Positions 1-7,279 of a DNA stretch of 11,242 nt are shown in pieces (position 1 is the stretch's first letter; each line of letters starts with the position of its first letter). The notes beneath the pieces were generated by a model, which ran no database searches, was not told where the DNA came from, and saw nothing but the letters and a program-made list of their open reading frames with translations. Position numbers and translations under genes: made by a program. This DNA is from Pseudomonadota bacterium (GTDB lineage Bacteria > Pseudomonadota > Alphaproteobacteria > Rhizobiales > Hyphomicrobiaceae), in the NCBI GenBank assembly GCA_021813195.1, contig JAKALI010000070.1:1-11242 (forward strand), given 5' to 3'.

Positions 1-41
1 AAGGCCCGCAGTTCGTCCAGACCGAGCCCGTCGTCCGCCAT
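1..41 (-). CDS. Start of an unidentified gene, truncated by the window edge
   Basis: Reading the minus strand from an ATG at 41, 13 codons (MADDGLGLDELRA) continue to the edge without a stop. A GGGAG ribosome binding sequence lies 7 bases upstream of the ATG (complement of about 49-53), which supports a real start. The gene lies on the same strand as eno and ftsB. In many alphaproteobacteria the gene after eno-ftsB is pdhA, for the pyruvate dehydrogenase E1 alpha subunit, and an N-terminus leading into a helix such as LDELRA would be compatible. Thirteen residues are too few to identify a family, so pdhA is only a guess from gene order. Confidence 0.5.
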   Translation of the reverse strand, partial: MADDGLGLDELRA

Positions 42-285
42 CTCGGCGCTCCCAAGTCCCTGATGACGCGTCGATGCCGTTCTCCAACTGCGCCAGATGT
101 CCTGCCAGGTGCAAGGCGCCGTTAGCAACGGCAAGCCAGCCCACGCCACCGCTCCAGCACCGCGATCCTGACGTCCACCGAAGGCAAACGCCAGCGCGCG
201 ATCGGAAGGCAAGCTGGACTAAAGTCGAGGTCAGATTACCCACGCCGCCCCCATCATAAAAGCCGGCTAAGGCAACGATGGGAGG
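42..285. other. Gap between ftsB and the left-edge gene
   Basis: These 244 bases hold no convincing gene. A 61-codon plus-strand frame at 74-259 has no ribosome binding site, and its Pro/Arg/Thr-rich product looks like GC-rich noise. The gap is large for genes in a tight operon, so the left-edge gene may have its own promoter, but no clear -35/-10 pair was seen. Confidence 0.4.
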
Positions 286-627
286 TCAGCGCGTGATGAC
301 GATACGATCGTCGGGGTGAACATACCCCAACACATCACGCGCGATTTCCTCCACCATGTCGGGATCAGGTGGGTCAGCGGCAAGCAGCGCGACATCGTGA
401 GCAAGGCGCGCACGCACGGTCTGCAAGCTGCGGATCTCGAATTCAACGAGATCCGCCCGCTCGGCCAACGCCGAACGTGCCTGCAGACCGTGGCGGCCAT
501 ACACGGCGTAGTAGGTGAAGTAGGCAGTCGCAGACAGGCAAGAGAGCAGCACAAGCGCCTGTTGGAGCCTCCATCGCCAACCATACATGGGAATACGCAA
601 AACCTTTTGGTGTTCGCGGCGACGCAT
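286..627 (-). CDS. ftsB: FtsB/DivIC-type septum formation initiator
   Basis: A 113-residue small bitopic membrane protein of the divisome, which in the FtsB family bridges FtsL and FtsQ at the septum. From the ATG at 627 the layout is: a basic N-terminus (MRRREHQK), one membrane segment at about residues 21-42, a predicted coiled coil at about 48-85, and a C-terminal motif PDPDMVEEIARDVLGYVHPD that is typical of the family. Longer and shorter starts exist: a GTG at 669 and an ATG at 588. I prefer 627 because it keeps the basic cytoplasmic tail and has a weak AGGG upstream. It lies 108 bases after the eno stop on the same strand, a gene order common in alphaproteobacteria. The family is clear; the exact start is not. 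Confidence 0.85.
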   Translation of the reverse strand: MRRREHQKVLRIPMYGWRWRLQQALVLLSCLSATAYFTYYAVYGRHGLQARSALAERADLVEFEIRSLQTVRARLAHDVALLAADPPDPDMVEEIARDVLGYVHPDDRIVITR

Positions 628-735
628 CGACAGACAACCCTGGAACGGCACGACCCTAGCGCAGCTCACTTAAGACCCGGTAAAATCGTGCGCGAATTTC
701 TGCCAGGGTGAGGGCTCAGGCCGACTTCGGTTTGG

Positions 736-2188
<1,453 letters not shown>

Positions 2189-2923
2189 GTGCGTCAGCAA
2201 GGAACGAGGGATACCCGCGACGTGACTCAAAACCGGGCATTGGTGTTGTTCTCGGGTGGTCAGGATTCGACGGTCTGCTTGGCTTGGGCGCTCACGCGTT
2301 ACGACCAGGTGGAAACCGTCGGCTTTGCGTATGGCCAGCGCCACCACGTCGAACTCGATCAGCGGCCGAGGGTTCTCGCCGGTCTGTCTCGGATTGAAGA
2401 TTGGGGCGAACGGCTCGGCGTCGATCATGTCCTCGAGTTAAACGAACTTGGCCGCCTGTCCGACACGTCGCTGACCCGTGAGCGTGACATCGAGCTCAGC
2501 GCGCGTGGCCTGCCGACAACATTCGTGCCGGGCCGCAATCTGCTCTTTCTCACATACGCGGCGGCACTCGCCTACCGCCGCGGCATCGAAACGCTCGTTG
2601 GCGGCATGTGCGAGACCGACTTCTCCGGTTATCCCGATTGCCGCCGCGCAACACTGGATGCGCTCGAACGCGCCATCGGCCTCGGCATGGATCAACCATT
2701 TCGGATCGAGACCCCGCTCATGTGGCGCGACAAAGCCGAGACTTGGGCGCTGGCGCATGAGTTGGGCGGCGCTGACCTCGTCAATCTGATCGTGGAGGAG
2801 ACCCACACGTGCTATTTGGGGGATCGCTCACAGCCGCACGCCTGGGGCTACGGCTGCGGACGATGTCCTGCATGTGAGTTGCGCGCCAAGGGTTGGCAAA
2901 CTTGGGCGGCCCAGCGCGGTTGA
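2189..2923 (+). CDS. queC: 7-cyano-7-deazaguanine (preQ0) synthase QueC
   Basis: ATP-dependent enzyme that converts 7-carboxy-7-deazaguanine to preQ0 in queuosine biosynthesis, acting in the cytosol. The PP-loop motif SGGQDST lies at residues 22-28. The family motif [17 protein letters not shown] and the zinc-binding cysteines C208, C223, C226 and C229 (CGRCPAC) near the C-terminus are all present. The frame opens with a GTG at 2189 that has AAGGA 5 bases upstream, giving 244 residues. A GTG at 2222 ([13 protein letters not shown]) would give a more typical length for the family. The gene is convergent with the transporter gene, with only 3 bases between the stop codons. It is the first of four preQ1 pathway genes in this block. 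Confidence 0.96.
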   Translation: MRQQGTRDTRDVTQNRALVLFSGGQDSTVCLAWALTRYDQVETVGFAYGQRHHVELDQRPRVLAGLSRIEDWGERLGVDHVLELNELGRLSDTSLTRERDIELSARGLPTTFVPGRNLLFLTYAAALAYRRGIETLVGGMCETDFSGYPDCRRATLDALERAIGLGMDQPFRIETPLMWRDKAETWALAHELGGADLVNLIVEETHTCYLGDRSQPHAWGYGCGRCPACELRAKGWQTWAAQRG

Positions 2924-2924
2924 T

Positions 2925-2939
2925 CCTCAAGGCTTGAGG
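2925..2939. terminator. Hairpin at the convergent ends of queC and the transporter gene
   Basis: CCTCAA-GGC-TTGAGG is a perfect 6-bp inverted repeat with a 3-base loop, starting just after the queC stop and including the stop of the opposing gene. It could fold in RNA from either strand. There is no T run on either side, so if it stops transcription it is not a standard intrinsic terminator. It may instead protect 3' ends. Confidence 0.35.
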
Positions 2940-3652
2940 TGGAATGGATTGAAGTCGGTGTCCCGATCATAAACATCTTCGTTCTCGGCGCGCTTCAAAG
3001 CCGTCACGATGCGGGTCGTCAGCGGGAGGAATACGATTTCGACGCCGGTTTTGGCTAGGAACTGCGAGACCACCAGGGTAAGAACCAGTTCGTTCGGCAT
3101 GACGCCGGAATTCCAGAACGCTAGTGGATAGAAGAGCGCCGAATCCACCGCCTCACCCGCCACAGTGGAGGCCACAAAACGGGTGCGCATATAGCGGCCG
3201 GCCGTTGCCACCTTCATCTTGGCCAGCACGTATGAGTTGACGAACTCGCCGCAGAAATACGCGATCATCGATGCGCCTGCGATACGCCAGGTATTGCCGA
3301 ACGCGATCTCGTAAACTTTTTGGTTCTCCCAGCCGGGGGCCGGCGGAAGCGCGACGATCACCGCGGCCATAACACTTGCGAACGCAAGCGCGGCAAACCC
3401 GGTCCAGATCACGCGCCGCGCGCGCGAGTAGCCATACACTTCCGTCAAGATGTCGCCGAAGACGTAGGAAATGGGGAAAAAGAGCACGCCCGCTCCGAAT
3501 GTCACGGCCCCGACCAGCGACAGTTCGAGGGTGGCGGCCTTGGCGGGTCCGATCAGATTGGAGCAAACGAGGACCACGACGAAGGTCACCATGACCAGGT
3601 CGAAGTACCGGTAGGCTTTCGGCTGCACCGCCGACGCGTTTTGCCTTCCCAT
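2927..3652 (-). CDS. yhhQ: Queuosine precursor transporter, YhhQ/VUT family
   Basis: Inner-membrane protein of 241 residues in the YhhQ (DUF165/VUT) family, whose E. coli member takes up the queuosine precursors preQ0 and preQ1. About six hydrophobic segments are visible, for example residues 18-36, 45-65, 82-103, 123-135, 159-180 and 187-211. Family-like motifs are VCSNLIGPAK near the first segment, FPISYVFGDILTEVYGYSRAR at 59-79, and FVASTVAGEAVDSALFYPLAF at 159-179. The acidic FGDILTEVYG motif is characteristic. It sits between queC and queE on the opposite strand, so context and family agree on a queuosine role. The start ATG has only a modest GAGAG upstream. Exact substrate preference cannot be read from the sequence. 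Confidence 0.92.
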   Translation of the reverse strand: MGRQNASAVQPKAYRYFDLVMVTFVVVLVCSNLIGPAKAATLELSLVGAVTFGAGVLFFPISYVFGDILTEVYGYSRARRVIWTGFAALAFASVMAAVIVALPPAPGWENQKVYEIAFGNTWRIAGASMIAYFCGEFVNSYVLAKMKVATAGRYMRTRFVASTVAGEAVDSALFYPLAFWNSGVMPNELVLTLVVSQFLAKTGVEIVFLPLTTRIVTALKRAENEDVYDRDTDFNPFHLKP

Positions 3653-3717
3653 GCCCGCTCTCAGCCCCCCATCGCAGCGACTTGACTTGACGCCTCGAAC
3701 GCGTACGCAAGGGCGCC
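3653..3717. promoter_or_regulatory. Short divergent region between yhhQ and queE
   Basis: Only 65 bases separate the start codons of the transporter gene and queE, so signals for both directions must overlap here or within the coding ends. A tandem TTGACTTGACG at about 3681-3691 resembles -35 elements for queE, but no good -10 was found at the right spacing. AGGG about 5 bases before the queE ATG may be its ribosome binding site. Confidence 0.35.
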
Positions 3718-4359
3718 ATGAAACGGGTCACGTATCACGTCAAGGAAATCTTCTACACGCTGCAGGGCGAGGGCGCGAATGCCGGCACGCCCGCCGTGTT
3801 TTGTCGCTTTGCCGGCTGCAACTTGTGGTCCGGCCGCGAGATTGACCGCTTGTCGGCTCAGTGCCGGTTTTGCGACACGGACTTCGTCGGCACCGATGGG
3901 CCCGGCGGCGGGAAATATGAGAGCGCCGATGATCTCGCCCGCGCCTGCCGCGCAGCCAACACAGCGCGTCACGGTCCGGCTTTCATCGTTTTGACGGGCG
4001 GCGAACCAATGCTGCAAGTCGATGACGAGTTGATCGGCGCTCTCCACGCCCGCGGCTTTTCGATCGCCGTCGAGACCAACGGCACCCTTGCCGTACCCGA
4101 CAGCATCGACTGGATTTGTGTATCGCCCAAGGCGGGGACTGAGCTCGTGCAAACCCATGGCGACGAACTCAAACTCGTCTATCCCCAGGACGGCCTCGCC
4201 CCCGAAAGCCTGCTTTCCCTGGACTTCGAACATCGCTTCCTTCAGCCCATGGACGGGCCGGACCTCGCCGCCAATACGCGCGCGGCGATCGCGTACTGCA
4301 AGGCCAATCCGCCGTGGCGGCTATCCGTGCAGACCCACAAACTTCTGGGCATCCCCTGA
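3718..4359 (+). CDS. queE: 7-carboxy-7-deazaguanine synthase QueE (radical SAM)
   Basis: Radical SAM enzyme that contracts 6-carboxy-tetrahydropterin to 7-carboxy-7-deazaguanine. The 213-residue protein begins YHVKEIFYTLQGEGANAGTPAVF, the usual QueE opening. The 4Fe-4S cysteines fit the longer QueE motif CX14CX2C (C34, C49, C52) rather than the common CX3CX2C. FIVLTGGEPMLQ is the SAM-binding GGEP motif, and VETNGTL follows as in the family. The C-terminus (RLSVQTHKLLGIP) is also typical. It leads the queE-queD-queF run on the plus strand and is divergent from the transporter. All diagnostic residues are intact. Confidence 0.97.
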   Translation: MKRVTYHVKEIFYTLQGEGANAGTPAVFCRFAGCNLWSGREIDRLSAQCRFCDTDFVGTDGPGGGKYESADDLARACRAANTARHGPAFIVLTGGEPMLQVDDELIGALHARGFSIAVETNGTLAVPDSIDWICVSPKAGTELVQTHGDELKLVYPQDGLAPESLLSLDFEHRFLQPMDGPDLAANTRAAIAYCKANPPWRLSVQTHKLLGIP

Positions 4360-4464
4360 AACTGTCACGACCCCGTCGGGCAGAGACGCGTCATACGCGC
4401 GCTCCTCAACCCTATGCGCTCATTGCCACTTGCCACGCGCAAACACCCTGCCTATTCCCCAGCC

Positions 4465-4848
4465 ATGCGCATCTATCGCGACTTTCACTTCGAGGCAGCA
4501 CACTACCTGCCCTCAGCCCCGCCGGGCCACCCGAACGCCCGTGTGCACGGGCACTCGTTCCGCGCCCGCGTGTGGCTCGAGGGCGAACCACATCCCGACA
4601 CGGGTGTTATATTCCACTTCGATGACTTGAGTGCCGCGATCGCCGAGACGCAGGAGGCCTTGGACCACCGCTTCCTCAATGATGTAGCGGGGCTTGGTGT
4701 GCCGACGCTCGAGCGCATCACAGCCTGGATCTGGGATCGCCTCGACAACAAAGTCCCGGGATTGGCCCGCATCGAACTCCATCGCGACAGTTGTCATGAG
4801 GGGTGCATCTACGATGGGCCGCGCGGCAGGAACCAGGTTGTGGAGTGA
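4465..4848 (+). CDS. queD: QueD-like 6-carboxytetrahydropterin synthase family protein without the catalytic Cys
   Basis: Member of the PTPS/QueD family, placed between queE and queF, where QueD would convert dihydroneopterin triphosphate to 6-carboxytetrahydropterin. From the ATG at 4465 it has 127 residues. Zinc ligands are kept (H13, H28 and H30, the latter two in VHGHSF), as is the Asp-His pair D67-H68 (LDHRFLND). E. coli QueD reads HKCGRLHGHSF; here the sequence is [11 protein letters not shown], so the catalytic Cys27 position is Asn24. The pterin-binding Glu (KETC in E. coli) is Asp108 (RDSC). An upstream in-frame ATG at 4414 would add 17 residues unlike the family. Neither start has a clear binding site. 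It ends 4 bases before queF. Function as QueD is inferred from context. Confidence 0.85.
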   Translation: MRIYRDFHFEAAHYLPSAPPGHPNARVHGHSFRARVWLEGEPHPDTGVIFHFDDLSAAIAETQEALDHRFLNDVAGLGVPTLERITAWIWDRLDNKVPGLARIELHRDSCHEGCIYDGPRGRNQVVE

Positions 4849-4852
4849 TCGC

Positions 4853-5326
4853 ATGGGCGACGACATGAGCCGCGCGGGGCCACCCGTCAGCCAACTCGGC
4901 CGCCAGACCGATGTGCCCAAAGCGCCCGACTTGGCGCTGCTTGAGCGCGTGCCCAATCCGCACACCGACACAGTCTACGTTGCGCGCTTCGTACAGCCCG
5001 AATTCACCTCGCTGTGCCCCGTCACGGGGCAACCCGATTTCGCGCATCTCGTGATCGACTACGTGCCGCGCGCGTGGCTCGTGGAGAGCAAGTCACTCAA
5101 ACTCTACCTCGCGTCCTTCCGCAACCATGGTGCGTTTCACGAGGACTGCACCGTGGCCATCGGCAAACGGCTGACAGAACTCCTGGATCCGCATTTCCTG
5201 CGCATCGGTGGCTATTGGTATCCGCGCGGCGGCATGCCGATCGACGTGTTCTGGATGACGGGCGAATTACCAGCGGGCGTGTGGCTGCCCGATCAGGGCG
5301 TCGCACCGTATCGCGGGCGCGGCTGA
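4853..5326 (+). CDS. queF: NADPH-dependent 7-cyano-7-deazaguanine reductase QueF (short type)
   Basis: Reduces the nitrile of preQ0 to the aminomethyl group of preQ1, using NADPH. The ATG at 4853 is chosen because GGAG lies 7 bases upstream and it falls 4 bases after the queD stop, which suggests translational coupling. The frame is open further upstream, but that part overlaps queD and looks random. The 157-residue protein is the single-domain form, like that of Bacillus subtilis. Key residues are the thioimide-forming Cys55 in [10 protein letters not shown], Asp62, the family motif [13 protein letters not shown] at 78-90, and His96-Glu97. These positions happen to match the numbers I recall for the B. 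subtilis enzyme. The gene is convergent with a small minus-strand gene. Confidence 0.97.
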   Translation: MGDDMSRAGPPVSQLGRQTDVPKAPDLALLERVPNPHTDTVYVARFVQPEFTSLCPVTGQPDFAHLVIDYVPRAWLVESKSLKLYLASFRNHGAFHEDCTVAIGKRLTELLDPHFLRIGGYWYPRGGMPIDVFWMTGELPAGVWLPDQGVAPYRGRG

Positions 5327-5334
5327 CGTTCAGC
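5322..5334. terminator. Hairpin spanning the convergent stops of queF and the next gene
   Basis: GCTGA-CGT-TCAGC is a perfect 5-bp inverted repeat that contains both stop codons, TGA of queF and TCA (TGA on the minus strand) of the opposing gene. There is no T tract on either strand, so it is at most a weak bidirectional terminator. Confidence 0.25.
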
Positions 5335-5617
5335 GGGTGACGAGCGGCTCGTCGGTATCTCCAAACGCTTGCGCAGACAGAGCGCTGATGTCGAGAACCG
5401 TAACCGTGGTTTTGGCCACTTGGTGCGATCCGATTAAATTTGCGCGCGCCCGTGCTTCCGGAGACTGTTGTGTGGCGAGCGCCTTGTGGTTGGCCAGGGT
5501 CTCGTTCGAATCCTGAGCTTCGACCTGAGCCAAGCCGTCAACGGTCAGCAGTAAGAGCAACCACAATGCCGCGGAGCGGATCCAACGCTTGCCGCTGAAT
5601 TTGAGAATCGACAGCAT
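5330..5617 (-). CDS. Small predicted secreted protein of unknown function
   Basis: A 95-residue protein I do not recognise. From the ATG at 5617 it has a basic start (MLSILKFSGKRWIRS), a hydrophobic core at about residues 15-29 (AALWLLLLL) and a plausible signal peptidase site after VEA at residue 34. That leaves a mature part of about 61 polar residues with no cysteines and no domain I can name. AGGAG lies 11 bases upstream, a little far. A TTG at 5641 would add 8 residues. It lies downstream of dksA on the same strand, after a 148-base gap, and converges with queF. The signal peptide is the main reason to believe it; it could be lineage-specific. Confidence 0.55.
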   Translation of the reverse strand: MLSILKFSGKRWIRSAALWLLLLLTVDGLAQVEAQDSNETLANHKALATQQSPEARARANLIGSHQVAKTTVTVLDISALSAQAFGDTDEPLVTR

Positions 5618-5703
5618 CGGGCGCAACACTCCTGCAGACAACGCTCATGTCGTCAATCTGACCGAAAATTGTTGCCCGTTCGTTAAGAGATGCTCCGAAA
5701 CGA

Positions 5704-5721
5704 GCCAAAAGCCCTCAGGCT
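5704..5721 (-). terminator. Weak terminator-like hairpin after dksA
   Basis: On the minus strand AGCC-TGAG-GGCT is followed directly by TTTTGG, about 45 bases after the dksA stop. The stem is only 4 bp, so efficiency would be low. It is the only terminator-like element seen between dksA and the small downstream gene. Confidence 0.3.
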
Positions 5722-5765
5722 GAGAACACACAAACGCGCTCAGTGCTGGGGCGGGTGGGCGCTGA

Positions 5766-6563
5766 TTAATCTTCGCGATAGACCCGCTCGCGGCGTTCGT
5801 GACGTTCTTGCGCTTCGAGGGACAGGGTGGCAATCGGGCGCGCATCCAGGCGCTTCAAACCGATTGGCTCACCGGTTTCCTCGCAATAGCCGTACGTTCC
5901 GTCTTCGATGCGGGCAAGCGCCGCATCAATCTTCGAGATCAGTTTGCGCTGGCGATCGCGAGCTCGCAGTTCGAGTGCCCGATCTGTTTCCGACGTTGCC
6001 CGATCCGCCAGATCAGCGTGTTGCACACTGTCTTCGTGTAAACCTTCCAGCGTCTCCTTCGTCTGGCGGATGATCTCCTCGCGCCAATTGAGCAGCTTTT
6101 GACGAAAGTAGAGCCGCTGGTACTCGTTCATGAACGGCTCGTCCTCAGAGGGACGATAGTCGGGCGGCAGTACGATGGTCGATGTCTTGGCGCGAGCCAC
6201 GAGCTTCTTGTCCGGTTGTTTCTGGGCTGCGCGCACGACACTGCGCGCCCCCTCACTGCGACCTGAACTGGTTGCCATGGGCGCAGTGGCGGCAGCTGGT
6301 TTTGCGCGGCCAGAGGACTTTTCGGAGGCCGGAGTCGACTTTGTGGTTTGGGACGCTCTGGTTCTGACAGCAGTCGCGACGGGTGACTTCGCGGTGGCCG
6401 CCCCCCCAGTCTTGGCACGCCCCGCGGCCGCAGCTGCAGCTTGTGAACGCGCCGGCGAGCCTTTTTTTACGGATTTCTTTTTCGGAGTTGCGGCAGCACG
6501 CTTCGCGGGGGGAGCCTTGCTCTGCCCCCGTCCGCCCGCGCTTTTCTGGTCTCGCTTCGCCAT
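5766..6563 (-). CDS. dksA: DksA/TraR-family RNA polymerase-binding protein with a long basic N-terminal extension
   Basis: DksA binds the secondary channel of RNA polymerase and, with ppGpp, adjusts transcription of rRNA and biosynthetic genes. The ATG at 6563 is supported by GGAG 7 bases upstream and gives 265 residues, against about 150 in E. coli. Residues 1-126 are a low-complexity Lys/Ala/Ser/Pro/Thr-rich segment, resembling histone H1-like tails. The DksA core begins near PPDYRPSEDEPF; the coiled-coil tip keeps DxxDxA (D184, D187, A189). The zinc-finger region YGYCEETGEPIG keeps only one of four cysteines (C227); the others are Thr, Ser and Ala, as is common in alphaproteobacteria. The frame also stays open upstream of 6563, without a good start. 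An internal Met145 sits at the core boundary. Confidence 0.95.
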   Translation of the reverse strand: MAKRDQKSAGGRGQSKAPPAKRAAATPKKKSVKKGSPARSQAAAAAAGRAKTGGAATAKSPVATAVRTRASQTTKSTPASEKSSGRAKPAAATAPMATSSGRSEGARSVVRAAQKQPDKKLVARAKTSTIVLPPDYRPSEDEPFMNEYQRLYFRQKLLNWREEIIRQTKETLEGLHEDSVQHADLADRATSETDRALELRARDRQRKLISKIDAALARIEDGTYGYCEETGEPIGLKRLDARPIATLSLEAQERHERRERVYRED

Positions 6564-6614
6564 GACCAGTCTCCGCCGAGGCTGCCGTTCGTGCCGCCTC
6601 CCAAAACAATTTCC

Positions 6615-6692
6615 GACGCCTCTGCAGCGTCCCGATGAATCCTGAGGCCGGAATCGGCCTCGAACCGATCGTGCCGAAGCTATTGTTTCGGC
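6615..6692 (-). promoter_or_regulatory. Structured dksA leader with consecutive and alternative hairpins
   Basis: Within 130 bases upstream of the dksA ATG four inverted repeats occur: GACGC/GCGTC at 6615-6631 (7-base loop), GAGGCCG-GAAT-CGGCCTC at 6644-6661, ATCGG/CCGAT at 6653-6669, and GCCGAA/TTCGGC at 6673-6692. The second and third share bases and cannot form together. On the minus strand the first is followed by GGAAATTGTTTTGG, a weak T-rich tail. This resembles an attenuator arrangement, but no known riboswitch or leader family was recognised. Confidence 0.35.
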
Positions 6693-6763
6693 GTCGGGCG
6701 AAGTCAAGGCGCTCTCGGGTTTGAGCTCAGAAATCGGACCAATCTCGGCCAAACAAAGTTACT

Positions 6764-6787
6764 GAATAGTGTTCAATTTCTCTATTC
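6764..6787. repeat. Inverted repeat in the A/T-rich part of the dksA-moxR region
   Basis: GAATAG at 6764-6769 is repeated inverted as CTATTC at 6782-6787 with a 12-base spacer, in the most A/T-rich part of the region. A/T-rich DNA and dyad symmetry suggest a promoter or operator, but no protein-binding motif was recognised. Confidence 0.3.
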
Positions 6788-6994
6788 GAGCTTGTGCCTC
6801 GCGGCCCGGTTGCAAACCTGCGGCAACACTCCCGAGCAAGGTTTCAATCGTTTAACCCAATTTTTACCACCTTTTGCTATTTCTGATTGCATTCCGAGCG
6901 GTTGGCTTCCCCAGGTTGCTGCCCGCATAAGCACCCAGCGCTTTGCCACGGAGATTCCCAGCCAACCACCCGACATCGCTCTCCGGGCGATCCG

Positions 6995-7160
6995 CCTGCC
7001 GGACCCACCCACGTCCCACGCCTGCCGTCCCCCGATCGTCCCATCGGGGCATCCCACCGGCAGGTCAAAAAAAGCCGGCAATCGGACGACCCGTAGCGGG
7101 GGTCCGCCTCCAGTCGCGCCCCCTTGCGCCGCCTCCTTTTGCTCCCAGGGGGCGGCGCAA
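6995..7160 (+). ncRNA. Candidate structured RNA between dksA and moxR
   Basis: Three structures follow each other on the plus strand. CCTGCCGG at 6995-7002 pairs with CCGGCAGG at 7057-7064, enclosing a 7-bp hairpin CCCCGAT/ATCGGGG at 7030-7049. Next is a hairpin GGAC...GTCC at 7084-7105 with an inner CCCG-TAG-CGGG. Last is a 13-bp hairpin at 7124-7160. This density of pairing with no reading frame suggests a small RNA or a long structured moxR leader. The 5' end is unknown. It did not match RNase P RNA, tmRNA, SRP RNA or 6S RNA as far as I could judge by eye. Confidence 0.3.
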
Positions 7161-7169
7161 TCGTTTTCC
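7124..7169 (+). terminator. Strong GC-rich hairpin followed by a T-rich tail
   Basis: TTGCGCCGCCTCC at 7124-7136 pairs with GGGGGCGGCGCAA at 7148-7160: 13 bp including one G-T, with an 11-base loop. TCGTTTTCC follows on the plus strand, giving a terminator-like layout in that direction only. It lies 120 bases before the moxR start, so it would end a transcript from within the dksA-moxR region or act as an attenuator of moxR. Confidence 0.45.
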
Positions 7170-7182
7170 GTGCCGCTTGCGA

Positions 7183-7205
7183 CGCCCGAGCGGACCGCCC
7201 GAGCG
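7183..7205. repeat. Tandem 10-bp direct repeat upstream of moxR
   Basis: CGCCCGAGCG occurs at 7183-7192 and again at 7196-7205, a 13-base period, 75 bases before the moxR start. It could be a protein-binding site, or a chance effect of high GC content. Confidence 0.35.
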
Positions 7206-7279
7206 AAACGGTTGCACCCGAACGGCCGAGGAGACTAACAAGACGCTCCCTGTTCGCATGGACCGAGGGCACAAAGCGT

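Larger units (their letters stand above)
6564..7279. other. 716-bp gene-free region between dksA and moxR, rich in inverted repeats
   Basis: No frame in this divergent region looks like a real gene: the open frames on both strands give Arg/Pro/Gly-rich products without binding sites or domains. The region contains a series of perfect inverted repeats, listed separately, and must hold the promoters of dksA and moxR. A gap this long is unusual beside otherwise tightly packed genes and could contain a small RNA gene or long leaders. Base composition is uneven: A/T-rich stretches at about 6750-6790 and 6845-6890, then very GC-rich from about 6950 on. Confidence 0.7.

Noticed and set aside
74..259. 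61-codon plus-strand frame at the left end
   Set aside because: No binding site, low-information Pro/Thr/Arg-rich product, no family resemblance.
6653..6669. Minus-strand hairpin ATCGG-TTCGAGG-CCGAT looks exactly like a tRNA T arm
   Set aside because: No matching acceptor strand, D arm or valid anticodon loop lies at the right distances, and the nearby GCCGAA/TTCGGC stem has an 8-base loop without U33. Treated as part of the dksA leader instead.
7066..7078. A7 run with flanking CCGGC/GCCGG as a terminator
   Set aside because: The A run lies in the loop on the plus strand, and the minus-strand T run is not preceded by a completed stem, so it does not have terminator geometry.
6792..7238. 148-codon plus-strand frame in the dksA-moxR region
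   Set aside because: Pro/Arg/Thr-rich composition without domains, crosses several inverted repeats, and no ribosome binding site was seen.
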